A model generated the notes under the pieces. That model did no database searches. It was not told the DNA's origin and was given only the letters and a program-made list of their open reading frames with translations. DNA of 64,000 nucleotides from Algicella marina (GTDB lineage Bacteria; Pseudomonadota; Alphaproteobacteria; Rhodobacterales; Rhodobacteraceae), in the NCBI RefSeq assembly GCF_009931615.1, contig NZ_CP046620.1, positions 3,518,501 through 3,582,500 on the forward strand, given 5' to 3'. A program made the position numbers and the translations under genes. How positions within the stretch are numbered: the stretch's first letter is position 1; the number at the start of each line of letters is the position of its first letter. Positions 24,378-34,858 of this stretch are shown piece by piece.

Positions 24378-25967
24378 ATGCTCTTCCGCGCTCTCATCCT
24401 GTGCTTTGCCTTCTGCGCATCCATTGCCAGCGCCCAGTCATTTTCCGAACTGGCGGCGCAACTGCCCGAAGGGGATTACGATGATCGCGCTGCCGTCATC
24501 GCCGATATCGCCGCGACGGGTGACCCTGCAGCGGTGCCATTGTTGGAGGCCCTCGCCGAAGGCGACTTGCAGACACTGAAGGCAGACGGCCGCCTTGTGC
24601 GCGTCACCAAGGAAAACAAGGACACAATTGCCTTCGATGCCGTCACAGGTGAACGCATCGGCGAAATTGGCCGGCGAGACGGCTCCAAGGTGCGCGTCAA
24701 CAACAGCCTGCGCCGCTCTATCCGCGCGGCGCTCGGCATTCTCACGCTGCGGGATGCCAACCCCTTCAAACGCCTTGAGGCCGCCAATGCCGCCTTCAAG
24801 GCCGCGGATCCGGAGCAGCTCGAAGCCCTTCGTGCCGCCCGCGAGGCCGAGGAAAATCCCGGCGTCGCCAGTGCCCTCGACAGCGCCATCGCAGCGGTGA
24901 CTCTTGTCTCCGATGAGCCGACGGAGGCGAAGATCGAGGCCATCGCCCTCATGCGCACCAAAGGCGATCAGGACGCACTCTCCGTTCTTACGCCGCTGAT
25001 GGCAGATGACGAACTGGGCGATGCCGCCACCAAGGCTGTCACCGCCATCGAGCGCGCCCAGCAATTCTGGACCGTTGGCCAGAACGTCTGGTACGGCCTC
25101 TCGCTCGGCTCCGTCCTCTTGCTCGCGGCCATCGGCCTTGCCATCACCTTCGGCGTGATGGGGGTCATCAACATGGCGCATGGCGAACTGGTGATGCTTG
25201 GTGCCTATACCACCTTCTTCGTGCAGGAAATCATCCGCAATTCCGCACCCGAACTCTTCGGCTATTCGCTTGCCATCGCCGCCCCCCTCGCCTTCCTCGT
25301 GGCCGGCGGTGTCGGCGTCGGTATCGAGCGTGGAGTGGTCCGCTTCCTCTACGGCCGCCCGCTGGAAACACTGCTGGCGACATGGGGTATCTCTCTCATC
25401 CTCCAGCAGACCGTGCGTTCGATCTTCGGCCCGAACAACCGCGAGGTCGGCAACCCGCAATGGATGTCCGGCGCGTTCGAGGTCGGCCAGCTCACCATCA
25501 CCTACAACCGCCTCTGGATCCTCGTCTTCGCGCTCATCGTCTTCTTCGGCCTGCTGCTGGTGCTGAAGCGCACGCCGCTCGGCCTGCAGATGCGGGCGGT
25601 GACGCAGAACCGGGCGATGGCCGCGAACATGGGCATCCGCACCGGCTGGGTGGACGCGATGACCTTCGGCCTCGGCGCCGGCATCGCCGGGCTGGCGGGC
25701 GTGGCGCTCTCTCAGATCGACAACGTCTCCCCCAACCTCGGCCAGTCCTACATCGTCGACAGCTTCATGGTCGTGGTCTTCGGCGGCGCGGGCAACCTCT
25801 GGGGCGCACTGGCGGGGGCGTTCAGCCTCGGCATCGCCAACAAGTTCCTCGAACCCTACACCGGCGCGGTGCTGGCGAAGATTCTCGTGCTGGTGGCGAT
25901 CATCCTCTTCATCCAGAAGCGGCCGCGTGGGCTCTTCGCGGTGCGCGGACGGGCGGTGGAAGCATGA
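24378..25967 (+). CDS. urtB: Urea ABC transporter, permease UrtB
   Basis: Permease of 529 residues. A signal peptide and a soluble helical N-terminal region (~20-230, FSELAAQLPEGDYDDRAAVIADIA ...) precede the LivH-type membrane domain (~235-525, GLAITFGVMGVINMAHGELVMLGAY). This long N-terminal extension is characteristic of UrtB and absent from LivH. It works with UrtC, UrtD and UrtE. From about nt 25560 on, codon use becomes even more G/C-rich than upstream, and this continues through urtC-urtE. The stop overlaps a small open frame as ATGA. Confidence 0.96.
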   Translation: MLFRALILCFAFCASIASAQSFSELAAQLPEGDYDDRAAVIADIAATGDPAAVPLLEALAEGDLQTLKADGRLVRVTKENKDTIAFDAVTGERIGEIGRRDGSKVRVNNSLRRSIRAALGILTLRDANPFKRLEAANAAFKAADPEQLEALRAAREAEENPGVASALDSAIAAVTLVSDEPTEAKIEAIALMRTKGDQDALSVLTPLMADDELGDAATKAVTAIERAQQFWTVGQNVWYGLSLGSVLLLAAIGLAITFGVMGVINMAHGELVMLGAYTTFFVQEIIRNSAPELFGYSLAIAAPLAFLVAGGVGVGIERGVVRFLYGRPLETLLATWGISLILQQTVRSIFGPNNREVGNPQWMSGAFEVGQLTITYNRLWILVFALIVFFGLLLVLKRTPLGLQMRAVTQNRAMAANMGIRTGWVDAMTFGLGAGIAGLAGVALSQIDNVSPNLGQSYIVDSFMVVVFGGAGNLWGALAGAFSLGIANKFLEPYTGAVLAKILVLVAIILFIQKRPRGLFAVRGRAVEA

Positions 25968-26104
25968 CCTCGGTCGCGCCGTTTGAGGCATTTCAAAACG
26001 AGGGGCCGGCCCATCGTTGTCATTGGTCCTCGGATCAATGGCACACCAATGACGATCCCCGGGATATTTTTGGAAAAATGAAGGGGCGCGCATGTTGGGT
26101 CTAA
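25964..26104 (+). CDS. Possible 46-residue protein between urtB and urtC
   Basis: ATG 25964 overlaps the urtB stop (ATGA) and the frame ends at 26104, 13 nt inside urtC, so it would be translationally coupled on both sides. The peptide (MTSVAPFEAFQNEGPAHRCH...DIFGKMKGRACWV) resembles nothing I recognise. The stretch also contains two inverted repeats, so it may instead be a non-coding repeat element or mRNA structure that happens to be open. Low confidence as a gene. Confidence 0.25.
   Translation: MTSVAPFEAFQNEGPAHRCHWSSDQWHTNDDPRDIFGKMKGRACWV
26019..26053. repeat. Inverted repeat in the urtB-urtC junction
   Basis: GTCATTGGT / ACCAATGAC, perfect 9-bp arms with a 17-nt loop. A second small palindrome, ATTTTT-GG-AAAAAT, follows at 26066-26079, just before the urtC start. 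Together they give a structured, AT-richer island between two very GC-rich permease genes. Confidence 0.55.
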
Positions 26105-27192
26105 TCGACAAGCGGATGGGGATCTTCCTCGCCGGCCTTTTCGTGCTGACGGTGGCGATCCCCGTCGGCAACCTCGTGCTGGCGGGCCAGCCGGTGCCAT
26201 CCTATGTCGTCTCGCTGCTCGGCAAGTACCTCTGCTATGCCCTGCTCGCCGTCGCGCTCGATCTCGTGTGGGGCTATTGCGGCATCCTCTCGCTCGGCCA
26301 CGGCGCATTCTTCGCGCTCGGCGGTTACGCGATGGGCATGCACCTGATGCGCGAGATCGGCGACCGCGGCGTCTATGCCAACCCGCTGCTGCCCGACTTC
26401 ATGGTGTTCCTGAACTACCAGGAACTGCCGTGGTTCTGGTACGGGTTCGACAGTTTCCTTTTCGCCTGCCTGATGGTGCTGCTGGTGCCGGGCCTTCTGG
26501 CCTTCGTCTTCGGCTGGTTCGCCTTCCGCTCCCGCGTTACCGGCGTCTACCTCTCGATCATTACCCAAGCGCTGACCTACGCCCTGATGCTCGCCTTCTT
26601 CCGCAACGAAATGGGCCTGGGCGGCAACAACGGGCTGACCGACTTCAAGGACGTGCTCGGCTTCAACCTGCAATCGGACACCACGCGCGCGGGGCTGTTC
26701 ATCCTCACGGCGATCGCCCTCGCCGCCGGGCTGCTGATCTCCAAGGCGATCACCTCCTCTAAGCTCGGCAAGATCCTCGTCGCGATCCGCGATGCCGAAA
26801 GCCGCACCCGTTTCATCGGCTACCGGGTGGAGGAGTACAAGCTGTTCGTCTTCGTCGTCTCCGCCATGATGGCCGGTGTGGCGGGCGCGCTCTACACCCC
26901 GCAGGTCGGCATCATCAACCCCGGCGAATTTTCGCCCGCCAACTCCATCGAAATCGTCATCTGGGTGGCGCTCGGCGGGCGCGGCACGCTGGTGGGGGCC
27001 GCCATCGGTGCGATCCTCGTGGCGCTGGCCAAGACGCTGCTGACGGGCTGGCTGCCGGAAATCTGGCTCTTCGCACTCGGCGCGCTCTTCGTCTTCGTCA
27101 CCATCTTCATGCCGAAGGGCGTGCTCGGCGTGATCGAGAACCTCAAGCCCGCGGCCAAGCCGCAACCCGTACCGCAGGAGGCCGAGGCATGA
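26092..27192 (+). CDS. urtC: Urea ABC transporter, permease UrtC
   Basis: LivM-type permease of 366 residues with about ten membrane helices. Typical segments are ALDLVWGYCGILSLGHGAFFALGGYAMGMHLM, YLSIITQALTYALMLAFFRNEMGLGGNNGLTDF and the EAA-like loop SSKLGKILVAIRDAESRTRFIGYRVEEYKLFVF. Pairs with UrtB to form the urea channel. ATG 26092 is 124 bp after the urtB stop; the stop overlaps urtD as ATGA. Confidence 0.96.
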   Translation: MLGLIDKRMGIFLAGLFVLTVAIPVGNLVLAGQPVPSYVVSLLGKYLCYALLAVALDLVWGYCGILSLGHGAFFALGGYAMGMHLMREIGDRGVYANPLLPDFMVFLNYQELPWFWYGFDSFLFACLMVLLVPGLLAFVFGWFAFRSRVTGVYLSIITQALTYALMLAFFRNEMGLGGNNGLTDFKDVLGFNLQSDTTRAGLFILTAIALAAGLLISKAITSSKLGKILVAIRDAESRTRFIGYRVEEYKLFVFVVSAMMAGVAGALYTPQVGIINPGEFSPANSIEIVIWVALGGRGTLVGAAIGAILVALAKTLLTGWLPEIWLFALGALFVFVTIFMPKGVLGVIENLKPAAKPQPVPQEAEA

Positions 27193-27926
27193 CCAGCCAG
27201 ATTTATCTCGATGGCGTCAACCGCTCCTTCGACGGCTTCAAGGCGATCAACAACCTCTCGCTCACGGTCGACAAGGGCGAGCTGCGTGCGATCATCGGCC
27301 CCAACGGTGCCGGCAAGACCACGATGATGGACATTATCACCGGCAAGACGCGCCCCGACTCGGGCGAGGTGTTCTGGAACGAAAAGGTCGACCTCACCCG
27401 CATCGACGAGGCCGGCTCCGCCCGGCTCGGCATCGGCCGCAAGTTCCAGAAACCCACCGTGTTCGAGACGCTGACGGTGGAAGACAACATCGCGCTGGCG
27501 CTGAAGGATGATCGCTCCGTCTTCGCCACGCTGTTCCACCGCCAAACCGCGGCGGACGCCACCAAGATCACCGAACTGCTGGAACTGGTGAAGCTGGAGC
27601 CCGAACGCGCCCGCCTCGCCGCCGACCTTTCTCATGGCCAGAAGCAATGGCTGGAAATCGGCATGCTGCTGGCGCAGGACCCGGAGCTTCTGCTGGTGGA
27701 TGAACCCGCCGCCGGCATGACCGATGCCGAAACCATGCGCACCGCCGACCTGCTGAAGGATATCGCGGGCCAGCACACCGTGATCGTGGTGGAACACGAT
27801 ATGGAGTTCGTCCGCGCGCTCGACTGCAAGGTCACCGTGCTGCATCAGGGCCACGTGCTGGCCGAAGGCAACCTCGATCATGTCTCCGCCAATCCGGAAG
27901 TGATCGAAGTGTATCTGGGCCGATAG
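27189..27926 (+). CDS. urtD: Urea ABC transporter, ATPase UrtD
   Basis: LivG-type ATPase of 245 residues. Walker A GPNGAGKTT, the LSHGQKQWLEIGMLL signature and Walker B LLLVDEPAAGMTDAE are intact, and the H-loop is in VIVVEHDMEFVRAL. UrtD-type residues such as KFQKPTVFETLTVEDNIALAL support urea rather than amino-acid assignment. Coupled to urtC by ATGA overlap and 3 bp from urtE. Confidence 0.96.
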   Translation: MTSQIYLDGVNRSFDGFKAINNLSLTVDKGELRAIIGPNGAGKTTMMDIITGKTRPDSGEVFWNEKVDLTRIDEAGSARLGIGRKFQKPTVFETLTVEDNIALALKDDRSVFATLFHRQTAADATKITELLELVKLEPERARLAADLSHGQKQWLEIGMLLAQDPELLLVDEPAAGMTDAETMRTADLLKDIAGQHTVIVVEHDMEFVRALDCKVTVLHQGHVLAEGNLDHVSANPEVIEVYLGR

Positions 27927-27929
27927 ACC

Positions 27930-28625
27930 ATGCTGAACATTTCCAATCTCAACCTTCATTACGGCGCCGCGCAGGCCCTGAAGACCGTTTCGCTCACCGC
28001 GAAACCCGGCGAGGTGACCGCCGTGCTCGGCCGCAACGGCGTGGGCAAGACTTCGCTGATGCGCGCCATCACCGGCCGCCACCCGATCAGCGGCGGCTCC
28101 ATCGAGTGGCAGGGCGCCGATATCTCGCGCCTGCGGTCCGACCGCCGGGCACAGGCCGGCATCGCCTCGGTGCCGCAGGGCCGCGAGGTGTTCCCGCTGC
28201 TGACGGTGCGCGAAAACCTCGAAACCGGCTTTGCCACCCTGCCGCGCACAGAGCGCCGGATCCCCGACGACGTGTTCAACCTCTTCCCGGTGCTGCGCGA
28301 CATGCTCCGCCGTCGCGGCGGCGATCTCTCCGGTGGCCAGCAGCAGCAGCTCGCCATCGGCCGGGCGATGGTGACGCGGCCCAAGCTCTTAGTGCTCGAC
28401 GAGCCGACCGAAGGCATCCAGCCCTCGATCATCAAGGATATCGGCCGCGCCATCGACTTCCTGCGCGAGCAGGGCGACATCGCCATCATCCTCGTCGAGC
28501 AGTATTTTGAGTTTGCCCGCGACCTCTGCGACACCTACGCTGTGATGGACAGGGGCGAGGTGGTACTCACGGGCCGCCGCGAAGACATGAACGAGGAAGA
28601 TGTTCGACGCTGGCTTACAGTCTGA
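27930..28625 (+). CDS. urtE: Urea ABC transporter, ATPase UrtE
   Basis: LivF-type ATPase of 231 residues. Walker A GRNGVGKTS, signature LSGGQQQQLAIGRAM and Walker B LLVLDEPTEGIQPS are intact; the P-TEGIQPSI segment is the usual UrtE form. It completes the transporter. Its last 26 nt overlap the start of ureD, joining uptake and urease genes into one transcriptional unit. Confidence 0.96.
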   Translation: MLNISNLNLHYGAAQALKTVSLTAKPGEVTAVLGRNGVGKTSLMRAITGRHPISGGSIEWQGADISRLRSDRRAQAGIASVPQGREVFPLLTVRENLETGFATLPRTERRIPDDVFNLFPVLRDMLRRRGGDLSGGQQQQLAIGRAMVTRPKLLVLDEPTEGIQPSIIKDIGRAIDFLREQGDIAIILVEQYFEFARDLCDTYAVMDRGEVVLTGRREDMNEEDVRRWLTV

Positions 28626-29409
28626 TCTTCAGCGCGCCCGGGGACGGGGCTTCGTCGGCTGGCGGGCGGCGAATGGCCGCACGAAACTGGCTGATCTCCA
28701 TCAGTCCGGCTGCGCCAAGATCCTCCTGCCCCAGACTTATGGAGCCCCGCCGGAAGCCGTAATCATCAACACCTCCGGCGGCATCACCGGCGGCGACAGG
28801 CTGACCTACGGGGCCGAGGTTGGGGCAGGGGCCAGCGCCACCGTCACCACCCAGGCGGCAGAGCGGATCTACCGCGCGAGCCACGGCACAGCCCGGATCG
28901 ACACGCATTTGCGCATCGGCGCGGGCGCCAGCCTCCACTGGCTACCGCAGGAAACCATCCTCTTCGAGGGCGCCGCGCTGGCCCGCACGCTCACGGTCGA
29001 GATGGCCGAAGACGCCACCGCCCTTCTGCTGGAAACGGTGGTTCTCGGCCGCGAGGCGATGGGCGAAACCCTCGCGCAGGCCAGCCTGACGGAGACATGG
29101 CGCATCACCCGCGATGGCCGCCTCGCCCATGCCGAAGCCCTGCGCCTCGGCCCCGAGATGGCGGCACTGCAAGGCGCGGCCACGCTCAACGGCCACCGCG
29201 CGCTGGCAACCCTCGTCTATCTCGCTCCGGATGCGGAGAACAGGCTGGAGGAGGCCCGCGCCCTCCTGCCGGAAGGCGCCGCCGCCTCCGCCTGGGGCGG
29301 CCGGCTTGTCTGCCGCTTTCTCGGCGCACCCGCGATGCTGAAACCCGCAATCGCCCAGTTTCTCACCCGTTTCCGCGCCGCACCGCTGCCGCGCGTCTGG
29401 CACTTGTAA
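28600..29409 (+). CDS. ureD: Urease accessory protein UreD
   Basis: Scaffold of the urease nickel-activation complex (UreD-UreF-UreG on the apoenzyme), 269 residues. The UreD pattern is clear: LHQSGCAKILLPQTYG, VIINTSGGITGGDRL, a TTQAAERIYRA block and WLPQETILFEGA. ATG 28600 lies inside the end of urtE with GAGGA upstream. It precedes ureA by 9 bp. Confidence 0.95.
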   Translation: MFDAGLQSDLQRARGRGFVGWRAANGRTKLADLHQSGCAKILLPQTYGAPPEAVIINTSGGITGGDRLTYGAEVGAGASATVTTQAAERIYRASHGTARIDTHLRIGAGASLHWLPQETILFEGAALARTLTVEMAEDATALLLETVVLGREAMGETLAQASLTETWRITRDGRLAHAEALRLGPEMAALQGAATLNGHRALATLVYLAPDAENRLEEARALLPEGAAASAWGGRLVCRFLGAPAMLKPAIAQFLTRFRAAPLPRVWHL

Positions 29410-29418
29410 GGAGGCCCC

Positions 29419-29721
29419 ATGAACCTCACCCCCCGTGAAAAGGACAAGCTGCTTGTCTCCCTCGCCGCGATGGTCGCCCGCGGACGGCTGGAGCGCGGCG
29501 TCAAGCTGAACCACCCCGAGGCCATCGCGCTCATCACCGATTATGTTGTCGAGGGCGCGCGCGACGGCCGCTCCGTCGCCGAGCTTATGGAAGCCGGTGC
29601 GCATGTCATCACGGCCGAGCAGTGCATGGACGGAATCGCCGAGATGATTCACGATGTGCAGGTAGAGGCGACCTTCCCCGACGGCACCAAGCTCGTCACT
29701 GTCCACGCGCCTATTCGCTGA
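29419..29721 (+). CDS. ureA: Urease gamma subunit UreA
   Basis: Small structural subunit of urease, 100 residues, complete: [48 protein letters not shown] and [17 protein letters not shown] at the end. It forms the urease trimer with UreB and UreC and has no catalytic residues. A strong AGGAGG precedes the start. Confidence 0.97.
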   Translation: MNLTPREKDKLLVSLAAMVARGRLERGVKLNHPEAIALITDYVVEGARDGRSVAELMEAGAHVITAEQCMDGIAEMIHDVQVEATFPDGTKLVTVHAPIR

Positions 29722-29783
29722 AGCCCGACCGAAACATTCGCAATACCGAACCCGCCCGAAAACCATACCGTTTCCAGCCTCTC

Positions 29784-29799
29784 ATATTTCCTCAAATAT
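29784..29799. repeat. Small AT-rich palindrome between ureA and ureB
   Basis: ATATTT-CCTC-AAATAT, followed directly by CCCCGCCGGAGGC. The 118-bp ureA-ureB gap has no gene. I have the impression that similar AT-palindrome plus CCGCCGGAGG strings recur between genes in Rhodobacteraceae, but that needs a search. Confidence 0.4.
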
Positions 29800-29839
29800 C
29801 CCCGCCGGAGGCATCCGACGCCAGCAACAGGAGACACGC

Positions 29840-30145
29840 ATGATCCCCGGAGAACTGATGCCCGCCGCGGGCGATATCACGCTGAACGAAGGCGCCGACC
29901 AGATCACTCTCACCGTCGCCAACACCGGCGACCGCCCGGTGCAGGTCGGCTCCCACTACCATTTCGCGGAGACGAACCCGGCCCTAGACTTTGACCGTAC
30001 CGCCGCCCATGGCATGCGCCTCGACATCGCCGCCGGCACCGCTATCCGGTTTGAGCCGGGCCAGTCGCGCGACGTGCCGCTGGTGCCCTATGGCGGCGCG
30101 CGCCGGGTCTTCGGCTTCAACCAGAAGGTCATGGGCGACCTCTGA
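29840..30145 (+). CDS. ureB: Urease beta subunit UreB
   Basis: Structural urease subunit, 101 residues. It starts [20 protein letters not shown] and has the family motifs [24 protein letters not shown] and [14 protein letters not shown]. Complete, with AGGAGA before the ATG. After it the urease set is broken by five unrelated genes before ureC. Confidence 0.97.
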   Translation: MIPGELMPAAGDITLNEGADQITLTVANTGDRPVQVGSHYHFAETNPALDFDRTAAHGMRLDIAAGTAIRFEPGQSRDVPLVPYGGARRVFGFNQKVMGDL

Positions 30146-30169
30146 CCCTCAGCAACAGGAGAGACTGAC

Positions 30170-30988
30170 ATGTGTGATGCCTGCGTGATGAATGCCGTCC
30201 GCGACCGGATGCTGAGCCGCCGCGATCTCTTCCGCGGCAGTGCCGCCGCCACGGCCGCCGCGGCGCTGGCCACCGTCGCCGCCCCGCCCGCGCTCGCCGC
30301 CGGGCACGGCGGCGTGGCGGACATGACCCATGCCTATGACGAGAGTTTTCCAACCTTCTCCGGTGCGCCCGGCATCACTTACGACAAGAAATATGACATC
30401 GGTTCAGATGGTTACAACCTCTATGTCCTCTCGATAGACGAGCATACCGGCACCCATATCGACGCGCCGCTGCACTTCTCCGCCGATGGCGCAAGCGTCG
30501 ATCAACTCCCCGTTGCCGATCTGGTCGTGCCGCTTGCCGTCGTCGATATCCGCGAAAAGGCCGCCGCCGACCCGGATGCGCAGGTAACCCCCGACGATCT
30601 GAAAGCCTGGATCGAGGCCAACGGCGCGATCCCGGAAAGGGCCTGCGTCGCCATGCTGTCTGGCTGGGCCGAGAAGGTCGGCACCGACGGCTTCCGCAAC
30701 GCCGACGACAGCGGCGCCATGCACTTCCCCGGCTTCCACCCAGAAGCCGCGCAGATGCTGCTGGACGAAACCACCGCCGCCGCCATCGCAGTCGACACGC
30801 TGTCGCTCGACCACGGCATTTCGGCCGATTTCGCAACGCACTACCTCTGGCTGCCGGCGGGCCGCTACGGCATCGAATGCCTCGCGGGCCTCGACGCCAT
30901 GCCAGCCACCGGCGCCACGCTCATGGTCGGCGCGCCGAAGCACAGGCGCGGCACCGGCGGTCCCGCCCGCATCTTCGCGTTGTCGTGA
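30170..30988 (+). CDS. Tat-exported cyclase-family (PF04199) metal hydrolase
   Basis: Protein of 272 residues related to kynurenine formamidase, isatin hydrolase and 'cyclase' enzymes, which hydrolyse amides or lactams. The metal/catalytic motif HTGTHIDAPLHF is intact, with DHGISADF later. The N-terminus has a twin-arginine signal (SRRDLFRGSAAATAAAALA then ...PALAAG), so it is predicted to be folded and cofactored before export to the periplasm. It sits 24 bp after ureB on the same strand, with AGGAGA upstream. A substrate releasing urea or ammonia is a tempting but unproven guess. Confidence 0.8.
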   Translation: MCDACVMNAVRDRMLSRRDLFRGSAAATAAAALATVAAPPALAAGHGGVADMTHAYDESFPTFSGAPGITYDKKYDIGSDGYNLYVLSIDEHTGTHIDAPLHFSADGASVDQLPVADLVVPLAVVDIREKAAADPDAQVTPDDLKAWIEANGAIPERACVAMLSGWAEKVGTDGFRNADDSGAMHFPGFHPEAAQMLLDETTAAAIAVDTLSLDHGISADFATHYLWLPAGRYGIECLAGLDAMPATGATLMVGAPKHRRGTGGPARIFALS

Positions 30989-31293
30989 TGCGCAACGGAA
31001 CGCCCTTCGATTTCTTCCGCCTCGGCGTCGCACAGGCGAAGATGATGGGCGAGGCGCAGGCCGTCATCGCCATGCGCCTCGCCGGCATGGCGGGTATCTG
31101 GTCCGTCCTGCCGTCCGAAAACATGCGCATGATCACCGAGAAACAGGCCGCCTTCACCCGCGCGTGGTTCGCCGCGGCGGGCAGCGCTTCCAAGGGCCAG
31201 TCCTCGACCCAGATCGCCACCGCCGCACTCCGGCCGGTGGCGAAGACGGCGAGCGCCAACCGCAAGCGCCTCGCCCGCCGAGGGCTGAAATGA
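30988..31293 (+). CDS. Phasin-like small helical protein
   Basis: Protein of 101 residues, Ala/Met-rich and helical (FFRLGVAQAKMMGEAQAVIAMRLAGMAGIWSVLPSEN), ending in a Lys/Arg-rich tail. Sequences of this kind in Rhodobacteraceae are sometimes labelled 'antifreeze protein' or phasin-like; I do not trust either as a function. The start (GTG 30985 or ATG 30988) overlaps the cyclase stop and its own stop overlaps the GNAT start as ATGA, so the three genes are coupled. Confidence 0.65.
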   Translation: MRNGTPFDFFRLGVAQAKMMGEAQAVIAMRLAGMAGIWSVLPSENMRMITEKQAAFTRAWFAAAGSASKGQSSTQIATAALRPVAKTASANRKRLARRGLK

Positions 31294-31808
31294 TCGCCGT
31301 GCGCGAACTTACCCTCACAACCGTCCGCACGGCCGAGGACATCGCCGATGTCACACGCCTGACATGGGCGTTCTTCGACTACATTGTCACGCGATACCCC
31401 GCCAAGAAGGCGATGATCGACAACTACATCGCCCTGCAGGACGTGGCCGGCAAGCTTCGTGACTTCGCCACGTACTTCAACCCGCCCGCCGGCGAATGCC
31501 TATTGGCGCGGCTGGATGGCACCGCCGCCGGCATCGTCATGCTGCGCCCTGAGGGGCCGGGCCTGTGCGAACTCAACCGTATGTACGTCACCCCCGAGGA
31601 GCGCGGCAATGGCGTCGCCCGCGCTTTGTGCCTGCGCCTGATGGCGGAGGCCCGCATGCTCGGCTACTCCGAGATGCGCCTCGACGCGGTGGACGAAACC
31701 GTCGAGGCCGTGCCGCTCTACCGCAAGCTCGGTTTCGAGCAGGATTGGGATCCACCCGAGTGGGTAAAAATGGATCCGGACATCGTCTCTCTCAGGCAAA
31801 GGCTCTGA
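31290..31808 (+). CDS. GNAT-family N-acetyltransferase
   Basis: Protein of 172 residues with the GNAT fold: substrate-binding helices at the N-terminus, then strand CELNRMYVTPEERGNGVARALCLRLMAEARMLGY, where RGNGVA is the acetyl-CoA pyrophosphate loop, and the C-terminal MRLDAVDETVEAVPLYRKLGFE. The acceptor cannot be predicted. ATG 31290 overlaps the upstream stop (ATGA). It ends the rightward run that began with urtA, before an oppositely oriented cytochrome gene. Confidence 0.85.
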   Translation: MIAVRELTLTTVRTAEDIADVTRLTWAFFDYIVTRYPAKKAMIDNYIALQDVAGKLRDFATYFNPPAGECLLARLDGTAAGIVMLRPEGPGLCELNRMYVTPEERGNGVARALCLRLMAEARMLGYSEMRLDAVDETVEAVPLYRKLGFEQDWDPPEWVKMDPDIVSLRQRL

Positions 31809-31829
31809 ATGTCTGCATCGGCCTTCACA

Positions 31830-32666
31830 TCACCCCCCATCCGCCAGCGGTGGCAGGCTCCTCAGATAGAGGATGATCGCCGCAAGATCGTCGGCGCTCA
31901 TCTGCGACAGGTAGCCATATGGCATCGGCGGCGCCATTGGGCTGCCATCGGGGCGCACGCCCTTCACGATCATGTCCGCAATCTCGGCATCTGTGTAGTC
32001 CGCCAGTCCGTCCTCGTGGCTGGTCAGGTTCGACGCAACGGAAGTGCCCCATGGCCCGTGAAACTCGAACCCACCGCGCCCGAGGTCCGTCTCCAGCATC
32101 GGCCCCTGCGGCCCCATTGGCGTATGGCACTCCATGCAATGTGCCAACGGCCCGGCGAGGTATTCCCCGTATTCCACAGTCACGCCTGCCGGTACGGTGG
32201 CCACGCCCTCGACGGGCGGGCCGTAGGCAGGTGGCAGCGGGATGCGGTACTCGGAGGGTGGAACCTCCATGTCAACAGCGGGCACTGTCCGCAGAAATGC
32301 GACAACGGAGGCAAGATCGTCATCCGACAGGCTGCGATACATCGCGAACGGCATCGGCGGTCCGATCAGGCTGCCGTCGGGCCGGATGCCTTCGCGGATC
32401 GCACGGGCAAGCTCCGCATCGCTCCACTCCGCAATCCGGCTGGCGGGTGTGATGTTCGGCGCATAAGCGGTGAAGGCATCGTTATCTTCCACCAGCCTGC
32501 CGCCCATCTCCTGATCCATGATAAATCCATCCGGGCCCATGGGCGTATGGCAGTTGCCACACCCCATGATCCCGCGCACAAGATATTCACCGCGCCCGAG
32601 GTCGGGCTCGGCTACGGCAGGCACGGCGAAAAAGCTGGCTGCCGCCAGAAAAACAACGCTACGCAT
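31830..32666 (-). CDS. Secreted diheme cytochrome c
   Basis: Periplasmic protein of 278 residues with a signal peptide (MRSVVFLAAASFFAVPAVA/EP) and two c-type heme modules: CGNCH near residue 36 and CMECH near 170. Each is followed by a TPMGP segment and a GxxPDGSxxxPPMP loop with the axial Met. The internal repeat suggests duplication of a single-heme domain, similar to cytochrome subunits of alcohol/aldehyde or sorbose dehydrogenases, but no dehydrogenase is nearby. ATG 32666 is preferred to GTG 32678, which overlaps the ribosome site. It is transcribed against the urease genes around it. Confidence 0.88.
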   Translation of the reverse strand: MRSVVFLAAASFFAVPAVAEPDLGRGEYLVRGIMGCGNCHTPMGPDGFIMDQEMGGRLVEDNDAFTAYAPNITPASRIAEWSDAELARAIREGIRPDGSLIGPPMPFAMYRSLSDDDLASVVAFLRTVPAVDMEVPPSEYRIPLPPAYGPPVEGVATVPAGVTVEYGEYLAGPLAHCMECHTPMGPQGPMLETDLGRGGFEFHGPWGTSVASNLTSHEDGLADYTDAEIADMIVKGVRPDGSPMAPPMPYGYLSQMSADDLAAIILYLRSLPPLADGG

Positions 32667-32834
32667 GATGGAAAGCACCTCCCCAGGGCCTTGTGTGATC
32701 TATGCTGAAGCTACGCCCGCTGCGACATTCTGTCAAAGAGTCGCTCCGGCCCACTGGGGCCCGAAAGCCGTATTCGAAGCCTTCAAATGAGGGCGTTGTC
32801 CCCCGTTTCTCCACCGTCAGAGGAGTCTGAACCC

Positions 32835-34544
<1,710 letters not shown>

Positions 34545-34549
34545 GCAGC

Positions 34550-34858
34550 CTACAACCCCTCGGCCACGGCCACTTCCGGCACTGTCACATCCGGTCCCAG
34601 CGTCTGGTGAGTCCTGACCGAGACAACCTCATGTAGGGCGTAATACCGGGTGTCGTCGCGAATCTCCGGAGGGAGCAGTCGTTCGTCGAGCCTGCGACTG
34701 TGGCGGCGGTGCAGCGTCACGCTGTAGCGCTCGCCATGGCAACCGGACCCGTATTCGGAAATGATCCTGTCGCATATTTCCCGTTCCCGCGCCTTCAATC
34801 TGCCAATCTGTTTCCGGATTTCTCCCAACTCATCAATGGGGTGGCAATTTTTAATCAT
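34550..34858 (-). CDS. Small coiled-coil protein of unknown function
   Basis: Protein of 102 residues, charged: helix IDELGEIRKQIGRLKAREREICDRIIS at the N-terminus, then a Tyr/Arg/His-rich segment (YSVTLHRRHSRRLDERLLPPEIRDD). No signal peptide or membrane helix. ATG 34858 with GAGGAGG ten bases upstream is clearly better than the in-frame start 123 bp upstream. It is convergent with ureC (5 bp between stops). A stretch with GGTTAAC lies in its upstream region. I do not recognise the family. Confidence 0.65.
   Translation of the reverse strand: MIKNCHPIDELGEIRKQIGRLKAREREICDRIISEYGSGCHGERYSVTLHRRHSRRLDERLLPPEIRDDTRYYALHEVVSVRTHQTLGPDVTVPEVAVAEGL

Noticed and set aside
24438-26171. 577-codon minus-strand frame across urtB
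   Set aside because: Exact antisense of a membrane protein; charged low-complexity sequence without a domain.
30877-30987. Earlier start for the phasin-like gene within the cyclase gene
   Set aside because: The upstream residues are His/Arg-rich and antisense-like in character; GTG 30985/ATG 30988 overlap the cyclase stop in the normal coupled fashion.
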